Of a stretch of 64,000 nucleotides of DNA, positions 9,197 to 17,824 are shown piece by piece; within the stretch, counting starts at the first letter, position 1; each line of letters opens with the position of its first letter. A model generated the notes under the pieces. That model was given only the letters and a program-made list of their open reading frames with translations. It searched no databases and was not told where the DNA came from. This DNA comes from Gilliamella sp. wkB112 (GTDB taxonomy: Bacteria; Pseudomonadota; Gammaproteobacteria; Enterobacterales; Orbaceae), in NCBI RefSeq assembly GCF_001690685.1, contig NZ_LZGL01000007.1:62001-126000 (forward strand). The letters run 5' to 3'. The position numbers and the translations under genes are program-made.

Positions 9197-9220
9197 GTAT
9201 ATTAGTACAAAATAATATAC
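9197..9220. promoter_or_regulatory. 8-bp inverted repeat in the lacD-like/MFS divergent region
   Basis: GTATATTA (9197-9204) and TAATATAC (9213-9220) are perfect inverted copies separated by 8 bases, about 30 bp before the MFS start at 9252. The position overlaps where its promoter should be, so a repressor operator is a reasonable guess. Confidence 0.4.
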
Positions 9221-9251
9221 TATGTGTATAAAATGATTTACAAGGATAATT

Positions 9252-10571
9252 ATGTTAGGTTCAGTAACCATTACACCAATGCGAAGTTTAAATAATCAAG
9301 ACTATAAAACTTTGGCACTTTCTGCACTAGGTGGTGCATTAGAGTTTTATGATTTTATTATTTTTGTCTTTTTTTCAATTACCATCAGTCATTTATTTTT
9401 TCCTAACGATATGCCAGCTTGGTTAAGCCAAGTACAAACCTTTGGCATTTTTGCTGCTGGTTATTTAATTCGTCCATTTGGCGGTATTGTTATGGCCCAT
9501 TTTGGCGATCTATTCGGCCGCAAACGTATGTTTACGTTAAGTATATTACTTATGGCGTTACCGACACTGTTTATCGGTTGTTTACCAACATATTCCTCTA
9601 TTGGTATTTTTGCTCCATTATTGTTGTTAATTATGCGATTATGCCAAGGTTTGGCCGTCGGTGGTGAGGTGCCAGGAGCTTGGACGTTTGTTGCCGAACA
9701 CGTGCCAAAGAACAAAATCGGTTTAGCTTGTGGAATTTTGACTAGTGGGTTAAGTCTAGGAATTTTACTTGGCTCTCTGGTATCAACAATAATGAATAAA
9801 AGTGCATCACCTCAGCAGATGATTGATTGGGGATGGCGAGTACCATTTATTATTGGTGGTATTTTTGGTTTAATTGCTATGTATTTACGGCGATGGTTAA
9901 AAGAAACGCCTATTTTTTTGGCAATCCAAAAACGTAAACAACTGGAATTGTCTAAAAAACTTCCAGTAGTTACAGTTTTAACACAATATTTGCCTCAAAC
10001 TATTTTGTCAATGTTACTAACTTGGGTTTTATCAGCTGGAATTATGGTCATCATGTTAATGACACCAATTTTATTACAAAAGCAATTTGGTTTTTCCGCT
10101 ATTGATGCACTGCAAGGAAATATTCTAGCCATTGTCGGACTAATTATTAGTTGTACTTTTTATGGCTTAATGATGGATAAATTCACTATGGGTAAGGTGC
10201 TATTTATTGGTTGCATTATTGCCGCTATTGCCGTTGCTTCCTTTTATTTATCTTTGGATAACCCGCATCTTTTATTTATTACTTATCCATTAGCTGGTTT
10301 TGGTATTGGTATTGTTGGTTCGTTTGCTTACTTTATGGTTAAAGTGTTTCCAACTGAGATTCGTTATAGTGGGGTTTCATTTTCATTCAATATGGCTTAT
10401 GCAATTGCAGGAGGCTTAACGCCATTAATGATTTCTTTTTTTAGTGATTTTTTAAGCAAAATGGCGCCAGCGTTTTATGTTGTAGCATTATTTGTTTTAG
10501 GTGCATTAATTGGATTATTTTTGTTAATCCATAATAATAGTGAACGCTATATTGCAAAAGATATTGCATAA
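9252..10571 (+). CDS. MFS transporter, metabolite:H+ symporter (MHS) family
   Basis: A 439-residue, 12-helix major facilitator. The MHS signature elements are visible: ALGGALEFYDFIIFVFFS in helix 1, the RPFGGIVMAHFGDLFGRKRMF loop between helices 2 and 3, and GGEVPGAWTFVAEHVP in helix 5. The family contains ProP, KgtP and CitA-type symporters of organic acids and osmolytes, and the sequence does not settle the substrate. AAGGA lies 10 bases before the ATG at 9252, though the Met at codon 11 (MRSLNNQDYK) is a possible alternative start. It is divergent from the LacD-like aldolase gene. Confidence 0.85.
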   Translation: MLGSVTITPMRSLNNQDYKTLALSALGGALEFYDFIIFVFFSITISHLFFPNDMPAWLSQVQTFGIFAAGYLIRPFGGIVMAHFGDLFGRKRMFTLSILLMALPTLFIGCLPTYSSIGIFAPLLLLIMRLCQGLAVGGEVPGAWTFVAEHVPKNKIGLACGILTSGLSLGILLGSLVSTIMNKSASPQQMIDWGWRVPFIIGGIFGLIAMYLRRWLKETPIFLAIQKRKQLELSKKLPVVTVLTQYLPQTILSMLLTWVLSAGIMVIMLMTPILLQKQFGFSAIDALQGNILAIVGLIISCTFYGLMMDKFTMGKVLFIGCIIAAIAVASFYLSLDNPHLLFITYPLAGFGIGIVGSFAYFMVKVFPTEIRYSGVSFSFNMAYAIAGGLTPLMISFFSDFLSKMAPAFYVVALFVLGALIGLFLLIHNNSERYIAKDIA

Positions 10572-10601
10572 ATCACAAGGTTATTTAGTTTAGTTATTTG
10601 A

Positions 10602-10637
10602 AAAAGAGGAACAAGAATAACTATTGGTTCCTCTTTT
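10602..10637. terminator. Bidirectional terminator between MFS and the ProC-like gene
   Basis: AAAAGAGGAAC (10602-10612) pairs perfectly with GTTCCTCTTTT (10627-10637). With A-runs on one side and T-runs on the other it should stop both the plus-strand MFS transcript and the minus-strand ABC operon. Confidence 0.8.
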
Positions 10638-10664
10638 AATAGGTAGGACTAAATAACATCTAAT

Positions 10665-11462
10665 TTATTTTTTGCCAAGCTTCACTGTTCGTTTTACTGA
10701 GGCTTTTACACTACGTTGTAAACCAGCAGTAAAATCACTATTATTTAGCTCATATAAACCATTTATACCTACACCCGCAGGAGAATTATTAATATCCAGC
10801 AATTCTCGTGGGTGCTTATTACTTAATTGAAGCATAGATGCTGCTCCATGTAAATTTTCAAGAGCGATACGTTTTGCTACATCACGAGATAATCCAACTA
10901 ATACACCAGCATCAACTAAAGATTCGTAAAAATAATAAATATAATTAGGTCCAGCAACGGCATAACCTGTAAAAATATCAAGCAGAGATTCATCAATATG
11001 TTCTAATTTACCAAAAGAGTTAAAAAACTTGACTACTAAATCCTGCTTAACAAATAGTTGATCAGATTTATCGGTTGCTACGCCGGAATAACCATAGCCG
11101 GTATCGGTTAAGGTATTAGGGATTGTTCTAATAACCGGTAAATTGATAGTTAGTGCTTGCTTGATTTTAGCAATCGTTATGCCAGCAATAATAGAAATAA
11201 GAATGGTTTTTTCATTTTTAGGATTTAATTGTTGAACAATTTCTGCCCATGCATCTTGAGGGCGAACCCCAAGAACAATAATATCAGCATCAATAATTTG
11301 TTTAGTTGGAATGACATTGTAGGTAGTTTTTAAATAATCTAAACGTTCTTCGATAATATCATTAACAAAGATATCATTTGGTAAATAAGTGTTATTGTTA
11401 ATTAACGCTCGAATAATTGCTTCAGACATATGTCCACTGCCAATAAATAAAATTTTACTCAT
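10665..11462 (-). CDS. Divergent ProC-like NAD(P)-dependent reductase (pyrroline-5-carboxylate reductase family)
   Basis: A 265-residue protein with ProC architecture: N-terminal Rossmann domain (FIGSGHMSEAI), a central VLGVRPQD strand, IRTIPNT, and the C-terminal dimerisation domain. Hallmarks of true ProC are altered: the SGSGPAY motif reads AVAGPNY, and the substrate-loop motif SPGGTT reads SPAGVG. It may therefore reduce a different cyclic imine. I chose the ATG at 11462, because AAAGGA is 7 bases upstream of it but only 1 base from the alternative ATG at 11468. It is the last gene of the ABC-importer operon, 15 bp after the VOC gene, which also suggests a specialised role. Whether the genome has another, canonical proC cannot be seen here. 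Confidence 0.7.
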   Translation of the reverse strand: MSKILFIGSGHMSEAIIRALINNNTYLPNDIFVNDIIEERLDYLKTTYNVIPTKQIIDADIIVLGVRPQDAWAEIVQQLNPKNEKTILISIIAGITIAKIKQALTINLPVIRTIPNTLTDTGYGYSGVATDKSDQLFVKQDLVVKFFNSFGKLEHIDESLLDIFTGYAVAGPNYIYYFYESLVDAGVLVGLSRDVAKRIALENLHGAASMLQLSNKHPRELLDINNSPAGVGINGLYELNNSDFTAGLQRSVKASVKRTVKLGKK

Positions 11463-11477
11463 AATCATTTCCTTTAA

Positions 11478-12329
11478 TTATGCTTCTTTAAAAATCATCA
11501 CTACACCGTAAGTTTCACTAGCGGGTACAATAATAGAATTATTTTTTAACACAAAGTATATTCCCCCTGCCTCTAATGCCTTTTGCGTTTGTGATAATGA
11601 TTGGGTAATAAACCCTAAAGCAATTTTGCGATCTTGTGTATTTTTGGATTTTGCTAACATTGAGCCAAAAAAGTTTTGCGTGGTTGAAGGTGTTAAATAA
11701 TCAATTTGTTTATCATCAGCCTTTAAGCGTAATCCACCTTCAACTTCTATAATATCTGCTGTTGGAAAGGTACGCTGTAATAAATTTATTGATGCAACTG
11801 GATCTTCGGCCTCAATTATAACTTGGTTAATATTGATGACACCATTAGGGTGTTTTTGCCATTCTTTTCGCCAAACTAACTCCGGTGTTAATTGATCACA
11901 AAAAAAGATTTGCCCATTAGGTGTATAAGAGGGATCTAGACGAACGGTTTTAAAACGTGCTTCATGCAAACTTCCATCATTTAGCTCAACAGGTCTGAAA
12001 AATGATTTGGGGCCATCACCTTCAACTTTCACACCATTTGTTTGTAATGATTGATAAAGTCTATCAGCATGTTTCGTCTTGAATACAAGTCCTGTTAATC
12101 CATTATCAAAACGCCAACTGGTATCAACTTTATCAGCTTTTTGAGATTCATAACCTAAAAGCTCAAGATAGGTAGTATTAAAAATAGCCAGATTATTGCT
12201 GGTACCAATTGAGTGATGTCCTCGTGTTGTCATGGAGAACCCCAATTTTTGATATTTCAAATTCGCTTGATCAAGCTGATCTGATACGGTTATTACAACA
12301 TGGTCAATTTGTGGGATAATATTTGTCAT
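11478..12329 (-). CDS. VOC-superfamily protein (Glyoxalase_3-like)
   Basis: A 283-residue protein with two vicinal-oxygen-chelate modules. The first begins IPQIDHVVITVSDQLDQANLKYQKLGF and contains a typical YLELLGYE strand; the second begins near residue 150 (NINQVIIEAEDPVASINLLQRTF). This resembles the Glyoxalase_3 type, whose members are mostly uncharacterised metal-dependent isomerases, lyases or dioxygenases. The gene is the fifth of six in the ABC operon, 12 bp after the ATPase gene, so it probably acts on the imported compound or on a by-product of it. No specific reaction can be assigned. Confidence 0.7.
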   Translation of the reverse strand: MTNIIPQIDHVVITVSDQLDQANLKYQKLGFSMTTRGHHSIGTSNNLAIFNTTYLELLGYESQKADKVDTSWRFDNGLTGLVFKTKHADRLYQSLQTNGVKVEGDGPKSFFRPVELNDGSLHEARFKTVRLDPSYTPNGQIFFCDQLTPELVWRKEWQKHPNGVININQVIIEAEDPVASINLLQRTFPTADIIEVEGGLRLKADDKQIDYLTPSTTQNFFGSMLAKSKNTQDRKIALGFITQSLSQTQKALEAGGIYFVLKNNSIIVPASETYGVVMIFKEA

Positions 12330-12341
12330 TAGGTTAACTCC

Positions 12342-13985
12342 TTAAATATGAATGGCTGGAGACATATCAATTAATCGAGGTGGATTCCAACCTTGCCCTG
12401 GTACTGCATCTAGCAAGCTTTGGGTATATATATCCGTTGGGTGTAAAAAAACTTGTGATGCTATACCTTGTTCGACAATCTGTCCTGATTTCATTACCAC
12501 AATATGGTCACAGATTTGTGCTGCAACACGTAAATCATGAGTAATAAACAGCACTGTCAGTCCAAGTTTTTCACGTAGTGTTGTCAATAATTCAAGTACT
12601 TGAGCCTGTACAGAAACATCAAGTGCAGACACAGGTTCATCTGCAATTAGAATTTTCGGTTCTAAAGCCAATGCACGAGCAAGACCAATACGTTGTCTTT
12701 GTCCTCCTGAAAATTCATGAGGATAACGATTTAAAGCTTCACTATCTAATCCAACTAATTTGAATAATTCTTTTGCTTTAGTTATGGCCTCATGTTTTGT
12801 TGCACCGTAAAGTTGCGGTCCCATTGTTACTTGATCACCAACTTTTCGTCGAGGATTAAGTGAAGCGTAAGGATCTTGAAATACCATTTGAATGTGGCGT
12901 GCATGCTGTTTAAGTTTTTTGCCTTTTAGATTAGCAATATTGACTTGCTCGAAATCAATTTGACCATTATCTATATCTAATAATTTAATAATACATCTTG
13001 CCAGAGTTGATTTACCTGATCCACTTTCTCCAACGATGCCTAATGTACTACCTTTATGTAACTTGAAGCTAACATTATTAACTGCATAAGTTGTACGGCG
13101 GTTATGTTTAAAAAAACGATGGTCATGGTAAGACTTTGAAACATTATTTACTTCTAAAATTATTTCTTTATTAATACGGCGAACATCACCAGGTGTTAAT
13201 GCTGGAACTGAAGCTATTAATGCTTGAGTGTAAGGATGGCTTGGACTATTTAATACCTCATTAGCTGTACCTTGTTCGACTAATTTTCCTTGTTGCATAA
13301 CCACAACGCGAGTAGCTATGTCAGCTACGACACCAAAATCATGAGTAATAAATAAAACAGCAGTTTTTTTACGTGATTGTAACTGACGAATTAACGTTAA
13401 TATGCATGCTTGAGTGGTAACATCTAACGCAGTGGTCGGTTCATCGGCTATCAAAATGTCGGGTTCAAGTGCTAACGCCATGGCGATCATCGCTCGTTGC
13501 CTTTGCCCTCCGGAAAGTTGATGAGGATAAGCTTTGGCAGCTATTTGAGGATTTGGAATTTGTACATCTTTTAATAATGTTATTACTTTCTGATTGATTT
13601 CGTCCTTATTTAGTTTTGTATGAACAATAAATATTTCACTAATTTGTTGTGCAATGGTTTTAAGCGGGTTTAATGCTGTCATGGGATCTTGAAACACCAT
13701 ACTAATACGTGACCCACGAATTTTACACATTTGGGCATCGTTGTAAGAAAGTAAATTATCTCCATTAAAATCAATTTCACCTTGTGAGGCATTAATACCA
13801 TCCGGTAATAATCCCATAATGGCATTAGATAGTAACGTTTTACCAGAACCACTTTCACCTACAATACAAAGTATTTCGTTAGCATAAAGATCAATCGATA
13901 TATCACTGACTGCATTAGTGCGATCAGCACCATTAGGCAAGGTAATGGTCAAATTTTTGATAGATAATTTTTTCTGGTTTACCAT
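12342..13985 (-). CDS. Fused dual ATP-binding subunit of peptide/opine-type ABC importer
   Basis: A 547-residue protein with two complete ABC domains in tandem, equivalent to DppD plus DppF and arranged as in GsiA or YejF. Each half has a Walker A (GESGSGKT near 43-50; GESGSGKS near 310-317), an ABC signature (LSGGQRQR; FSGGQRQR), a Walker B (ILIADEPTTALD; ILIADEPVSALD) and the oligopeptide_HTP C-terminal tail (SHPYTQALIASVP; TDIYTQSLLDAVPG). It energises import through the two adjacent permeases. Its start overlaps the permease stop by 7 bp, which indicates translational coupling. Confidence 0.92.
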   Translation of the reverse strand: MVNQKKLSIKNLTITLPNGADRTNAVSDISIDLYANEILCIVGESGSGKTLLSNAIMGLLPDGINASQGEIDFNGDNLLSYNDAQMCKIRGSRISMVFQDPMTALNPLKTIAQQISEIFIVHTKLNKDEINQKVITLLKDVQIPNPQIAAKAYPHQLSGGQRQRAMIAMALALEPDILIADEPTTALDVTTQACILTLIRQLQSRKKTAVLFITHDFGVVADIATRVVVMQQGKLVEQGTANEVLNSPSHPYTQALIASVPALTPGDVRRINKEIILEVNNVSKSYHDHRFFKHNRRTTYAVNNVSFKLHKGSTLGIVGESGSGKSTLARCIIKLLDIDNGQIDFEQVNIANLKGKKLKQHARHIQMVFQDPYASLNPRRKVGDQVTMGPQLYGATKHEAITKAKELFKLVGLDSEALNRYPHEFSGGQRQRIGLARALALEPKILIADEPVSALDVSVQAQVLELLTTLREKLGLTVLFITHDLRVAAQICDHIVVMKSGQIVEQGIASQVFLHPTDIYTQSLLDAVPGQGWNPPRLIDMSPAIHI

Positions 13986-14809
13986 TTTTTTAACCTCGGA
14001 TTAAGGGTATCATTTAAACCTTGTCCAACTAATGATGCTGACAATACGGTTAACAAAATTGCAATTCCAGGAATGGCTGAGACATACCATTGTTGTCGTA
14101 AAACTGCTCGACCAGCGCCTACTGAATTGCCCCAAGATGAAATGTTAGGATCAGAGAGATTTAAAAAAGCTAGTGCACTTTCCATCAAGATAGCTGTAGA
14201 TAAAATAACACTGGCATACATAATCACTGGTGGTAAAGCATTAGGTAAAATTTCCTTAAACATTAACCGAAACGAGCTCATTCCTAGTGTTTTCCCTGCC
14301 TGTACAAATTCGCGGTTGCGTAATGATAAAAATTCAGCTCTTGTTAATCTGGCGACAGGCGGCCATGAAACAACACCAATGGCAATGACAACAATATTTA
14401 TAGTTGATCCAAATATAGCTACAGCTACTAATAATAGTAAAAAATTAGGTAAAATCTGAAATCCTTCAGTAAAGCGCATTAAGATATCATCTGCCCATCC
14501 GCCATAAAACCCAGAGATAGCTCCAATTACTATACCTATGAGGATTGCGATTAAAGTGGCAATTATTCCTATAATTAATGAAACTCTAGCGCCGTGAAAT
14601 AATAAAGCAGCAATATTTCGACCGGCTTGGTCCGTACCTAGATAAAATTTAGAATTTGTTAATGGCCATTGTAAGGGGCGACCAGCTAACGCCAGAGGAT
14701 TTCCTGGAAAAATCCAATCGGCTGTTAGTGCTACTAATATAATGAATGTCAGTAAAATTAGGCCAAAAATGGCGGTAGGACTACGAAAATAATTTTTAAA
14801 TAACGCCAT
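13979..14809 (-). CDS. ABC importer permease, DppC-like
   Basis: A 276-residue inner-membrane permease of the binding-protein-dependent family, with an N-terminal helix, an OppC_N-like segment (FPGNPLALAGRPLQWP and GTDQAGRNIAALLFHGARVSL) and about six transmembrane helices. The EAA-like loop (EFVQAGKTLGMSSFRLMFKEILPNALPPV) contacts the ATPase. It pairs with the DppB-like subunit encoded 2 bp upstream. Substrate is not evident from the sequence. Confidence 0.9.
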   Translation of the reverse strand: MALFKNYFRSPTAIFGLILLTFIILVALTADWIFPGNPLALAGRPLQWPLTNSKFYLGTDQAGRNIAALLFHGARVSLIIGIIATLIAILIGIVIGAISGFYGGWADDILMRFTEGFQILPNFLLLLVAVAIFGSTINIVVIAIGVVSWPPVARLTRAEFLSLRNREFVQAGKTLGMSSFRLMFKEILPNALPPVIMYASVILSTAILMESALAFLNLSDPNISSWGNSVGAGRAVLRQQWYVSAIPGIAILLTVLSASLVGQGLNDTLNPRLKKW

Positions 14810-14811
14810 AT

Positions 14812-15789
14812 TTATTGTCCTATAATACGAGGGTCGAGTTTTGCATAAAGGATATCGACGATAAAATTAATGACGATGACTAATATTGCCGACACAAAGA
14901 CTACACCTAACAAAGTATTTAAGTCTCGTTGTACTACTGAATCATAAGCTAAACGTCCTAGTCCCGGGATAGCAAAAATTGTCTCAATCACAACAGAACC
15001 ACCTAGCATGGTGCCTGCTTGTAAACCGATTAGTGTAACCATGGGTAGCATAGCATTTCGTAAAATATGATTAACTAATACCTTGCGAGTGGTTAAACCT
15101 TTAGCTTTTGCCGTTTTAACAAAATCTAGTGTAGATACTTCCAGTAATGAGGCACGCATGATACGCAAATAGATGGCTAAATAAACAAGCGCTAGTGTTA
15201 TTGTTGGTAGGATTAAATACCATGCAATATCAAGTATGGCATTAATACCGGTTAATGATTCACCAACACTACCAAAGCCGCTAGGTGGCAGCCACTTTAA
15301 ATAGATGGAAAAAAAGACAATCCCCATTAATGCGAGCCAAAATGATGGGGTAGAGTAAAATATTAGCCCTAATACTGAAATGACAGAATCTTGCCAATGA
15401 TTAACTTTTTGAGCCGATAAGATGCCAAGTATTGTGCCAAATGAAAAAGCTAACAACATAGCGCAACTCATTAATAATAGGGTAGCTGGTAATCGCTCTA
15501 AAATCATATGACTGACTTGTTTATTATAGATTGCTGACTGTCCCAAATCTAAATGAATTAGTCGCCATAGATAATTTAAAAGACGTGAACTTACGGATTG
15601 ATCAAGCTCATAGTGATGACGCATTTCATCAATCACACTAGATTCAGCGCCACCAATTTGAGCGAGTAACGCATCTACTGTATCACCTGGTGCTAATTGT
15701 AATAGTAAAAATAGCCCAATTAAAATAATAAGCAGAGCTGGAATAGTCGTGATTAATCGTCTAATTGCTAAAGTGAGTAAATGCGTCAT
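14812..15789 (-). CDS. ABC importer permease, DppB-like
   Basis: A 325-residue inner-membrane permease with an N-terminal helix, the family opening RRLITTIPALLIILIGLFLLL, the periplasmic QLAPGDTVDALL region, and an EAA-like loop (DFVKTAKAKGLTTRKVLVNHILRNAMLPMV). I prefer the ATG at 15789: AAGGA sits 7 bases upstream of it, while the earlier ATG at 15795 would be too close. It forms the translocation channel with the DppC-like subunit. Confidence 0.9.
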   Translation of the reverse strand: MTHLLTLAIRRLITTIPALLIILIGLFLLLQLAPGDTVDALLAQIGGAESSVIDEMRHHYELDQSVSSRLLNYLWRLIHLDLGQSAIYNKQVSHMILERLPATLLLMSCAMLLAFSFGTILGILSAQKVNHWQDSVISVLGLIFYSTPSFWLALMGIVFFSIYLKWLPPSGFGSVGESLTGINAILDIAWYLILPTITLALVYLAIYLRIMRASLLEVSTLDFVKTAKAKGLTTRKVLVNHILRNAMLPMVTLIGLQAGTMLGGSVVIETIFAIPGLGRLAYDSVVQRDLNTLLGVVFVSAILVIVINFIVDILYAKLDPRIIGQ

Positions 15790-15804
15790 TATCATTTCCT
15801 TACA

Positions 15805-17400
15805 CTATTTTTCGATCCAAACATCAAACCAGCTACTAGAAGGCCAGCGTGCTGTATTATGATGATTATGTACTTTGGTGCTCACAACTGAAATAAAATC
15901 ACGTTCAGTTGCAAACCATAATGGTAGTTCTTCATTGACAATATCAACTAATTGGCTATATAGCGCTTTACGTTTTATTGGATCGATTTCGGTCGCGGCA
16001 TTATCGATTAATTGATCGACTTTATCCGATTGCCATCCGTATTGATTGGTCCATGGCGCACCATCTGGGCTACCTGAACGTAACCAAACTGTTGTGGACA
16101 CTGCAGGATCACCTCGGTATTGATGCCAACCTGTAGCCAAATCAAAATCATGTTGTTTATAAACAGCATTTAAAGCACCAGCGGTATCATGATTAACGAT
16201 GGTGACATTTATGCCAATTTCAGCAAGAGATTGCTGAATAAACGTAGCAAATAGTGGTACATCTTCGCCATTATTGATATGAACTAATTTTAGATTAAAA
16301 CGGTTACCATCGGCTTTTCGTTTATAACCAGCTTGATCTAATAATGCTTCAGCTTTCTTTTTATCAAAAGGATAAACAATCTTGCTATCTTTTGGGTAAA
16401 AGTTTTTTGAGGATGAAGGAATAATTCCGGTAGCGGGTTTACCTAACCCATATAAAAAATCGTCTACAAAAAACGGAATATTAAGTGATTGCACAATAGC
16501 TTTACGGACATTTAAGTCGGCAATAATTGGATTTCTAAAATTAAATTCAAGTGTATTATTAAAAATATTAGCTTGAGAGCCTTTTGTTAGCACTTCAAAT
16601 TTAGGATTTTGTTTAAAGCGATCAATATCCGCAAGGCTAAGTTTTGAATAGGCGCTTAAGTCAATTTGTCCACTTTCAAGCGCGGCTGAAGCCGAAGATT
16701 TATCATCAATAATGCGCCAGACGATTTTGTCTAAATAAGGAAAGCCTTTTCGCCAATAATCCTGATTACGCTCAACAATAATGTGTTGTCCACGTTGATA
16801 TTCAACAAATTTAAATGGTCCAGTACCGACAGGAGCGGTATTATATGGATTATTTAAAATATCGGTTCCTTGGTATAAATGACGAGGTACTACATAACCA
16901 AGATCAACTAATGCACGTAACAATAGATCTAATGGCATCGGGCGAGAATAGTTAAATATCGCGGTATAATCGTCGGGTGTATCTACTGAAGTTAAATTGA
17001 GTTGTAATGCTGTTGAAAAATTTAACCTTGTTTTCCAAAATTCCATTGCATTATATTGTACATCTTTCGAGGTAAAGGGTTTGCCATCGTGCCATCTTAC
17101 TCCTTCACGTAATTTAAAGGTGATAGTTTTGCCATCGGGAGATGATGTCCAAGATGTAGCAAGAACAGGAACAACATTTCCATCAGCATCAAGATCAACG
17201 AGTGATTCGACTATTTTCCCTGATACTTCATAAACTCCGGTTGAAGCTCGTAATGCGGGATTAAGTACACGTTGTTCGCCAGAATAGTGAACAACTAAAG
17301 TACCACCATATTGTGGATTATTATTCGCCATAACATAAAATGGCAACAAAATGGTAAAAAAGACAGAAATTAATGCTTGTTTAAAATTAGATATTTTCAT
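15805..17400 (-). CDS. Periplasmic solute-binding protein, family 5 (peptide/opine/nickel type)
   Basis: A 531-residue extracytoplasmic binding protein with a Sec signal peptide (KISNFKQALISVFFTILLPFYVMANN, no lipobox cysteine, so probably free in the periplasm). Family-5 signatures are clear: YGGTLVVHYS, TFKLREGVRWHDGKPFTSKDV, GTGPFKFVEYQRGQHIIVERNQDYW and NVRKAI. It is the first gene of a six-gene minus-strand operon (binding protein, two permeases, fused ATPase, VOC, ProC-like) and delivers the ligand. The family binds peptides, opines, glutathione and metals; the reductase gene in the operon hints at an imine- or proline-related ligand, but that is inference. Confidence 0.88.
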   Translation of the reverse strand: MKISNFKQALISVFFTILLPFYVMANNNPQYGGTLVVHYSGEQRVLNPALRASTGVYEVSGKIVESLVDLDADGNVVPVLATSWTSSPDGKTITFKLREGVRWHDGKPFTSKDVQYNAMEFWKTRLNFSTALQLNLTSVDTPDDYTAIFNYSRPMPLDLLLRALVDLGYVVPRHLYQGTDILNNPYNTAPVGTGPFKFVEYQRGQHIIVERNQDYWRKGFPYLDKIVWRIIDDKSSASAALESGQIDLSAYSKLSLADIDRFKQNPKFEVLTKGSQANIFNNTLEFNFRNPIIADLNVRKAIVQSLNIPFFVDDFLYGLGKPATGIIPSSSKNFYPKDSKIVYPFDKKKAEALLDQAGYKRKADGNRFNLKLVHINNGEDVPLFATFIQQSLAEIGINVTIVNHDTAGALNAVYKQHDFDLATGWHQYRGDPAVSTTVWLRSGSPDGAPWTNQYGWQSDKVDQLIDNAATEIDPIKRKALYSQLVDIVNEELPLWFATERDFISVVSTKVHNHHNTARWPSSSWFDVWIEK

Positions 17401-17663
17401 GTGTCATCCTCATAATAAATGCTGCCATATACAAAAAATTTATATAGAGAATAAATTTTCTTCAATTTCACTATAAGAATTTTGAATTGAAATGAGAAAT
17501 ACCTATTATTAATATTTATATTACTTTTAGTTATATAGATAATTGATACTATTTACTGTGTATTTCCTTGTCCTGAAAAGCATAACTAATATAACTAGTT
17601 ACTATCGATTCATCATTTTAGTCATTATAACGATAAGCTTATCTAACAATTTAATATGATCTT

Positions 17664-17706
17664 ATTTTGTTAAGAAGTTTCAGGTAAAGCATATGTTTTA
17701 ATAATA
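17664..17706 (+). repeat. Dispersed intergenic repeat, copy B (degenerate)
   Basis: It reads TTTTGTTAAGAAGTTTCAGG, then TAAAGCATATGTTTTAA, then TAATAG. It keeps the AAGTTTCAGG core and the GTTTTA block at the same spacing as the other copies. It points towards adhP, which starts 119 bp downstream. Confidence 0.55.
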
Positions 17707-17738
17707 GATTATTAGATAGTCATTAAATTTCCTAAAAG

Positions 17739-17754
17739 TGTGAAATTACTCATA
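17739..17754 (+). promoter_or_regulatory. CRP-like site upstream of adhP
   Basis: TGTGAAATTACTCATA matches the TGTGA-N6-TCACA consensus with one change in the second half-site. It lies about 70 bp before the adhP start, a suitable place for an activator. Confidence 0.35.
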
Positions 17755-17824
17755 TTTTTTTAAAAAAATTGGTTTAAAATAGAGATAGATATATTTTATT
17801 TTTGTAATTATTTAGGAGAAAAAA

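Larger units (their letters stand above)
17401..17824. other. Divergent intergenic region, ABC operon / adhP
   Basis: This 424-bp gap holds the outward promoters of the ABC-importer operon (minus) and adhP (plus), the degenerate dispersed-repeat copy B (17664-17706), a CRP-like site (17739-17754) and the adhP ribosome-binding site TAGGAG about 10 bases before the ATG. I see no open frame or RNA gene in it. Confidence 0.7.

Noticed and set aside
14073..14459. 128-codon plus-strand frame inside the DppC-like permease gene
   Set aside because: Antisense shadow of a conserved membrane protein; no ribosome-binding site or family match.
17555..17590. Possible extra repeat copy on the minus strand (TTTTCAGGACAAG)
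   Set aside because: Match limited to about nine bases; below what AT-rich chance similarity allows.
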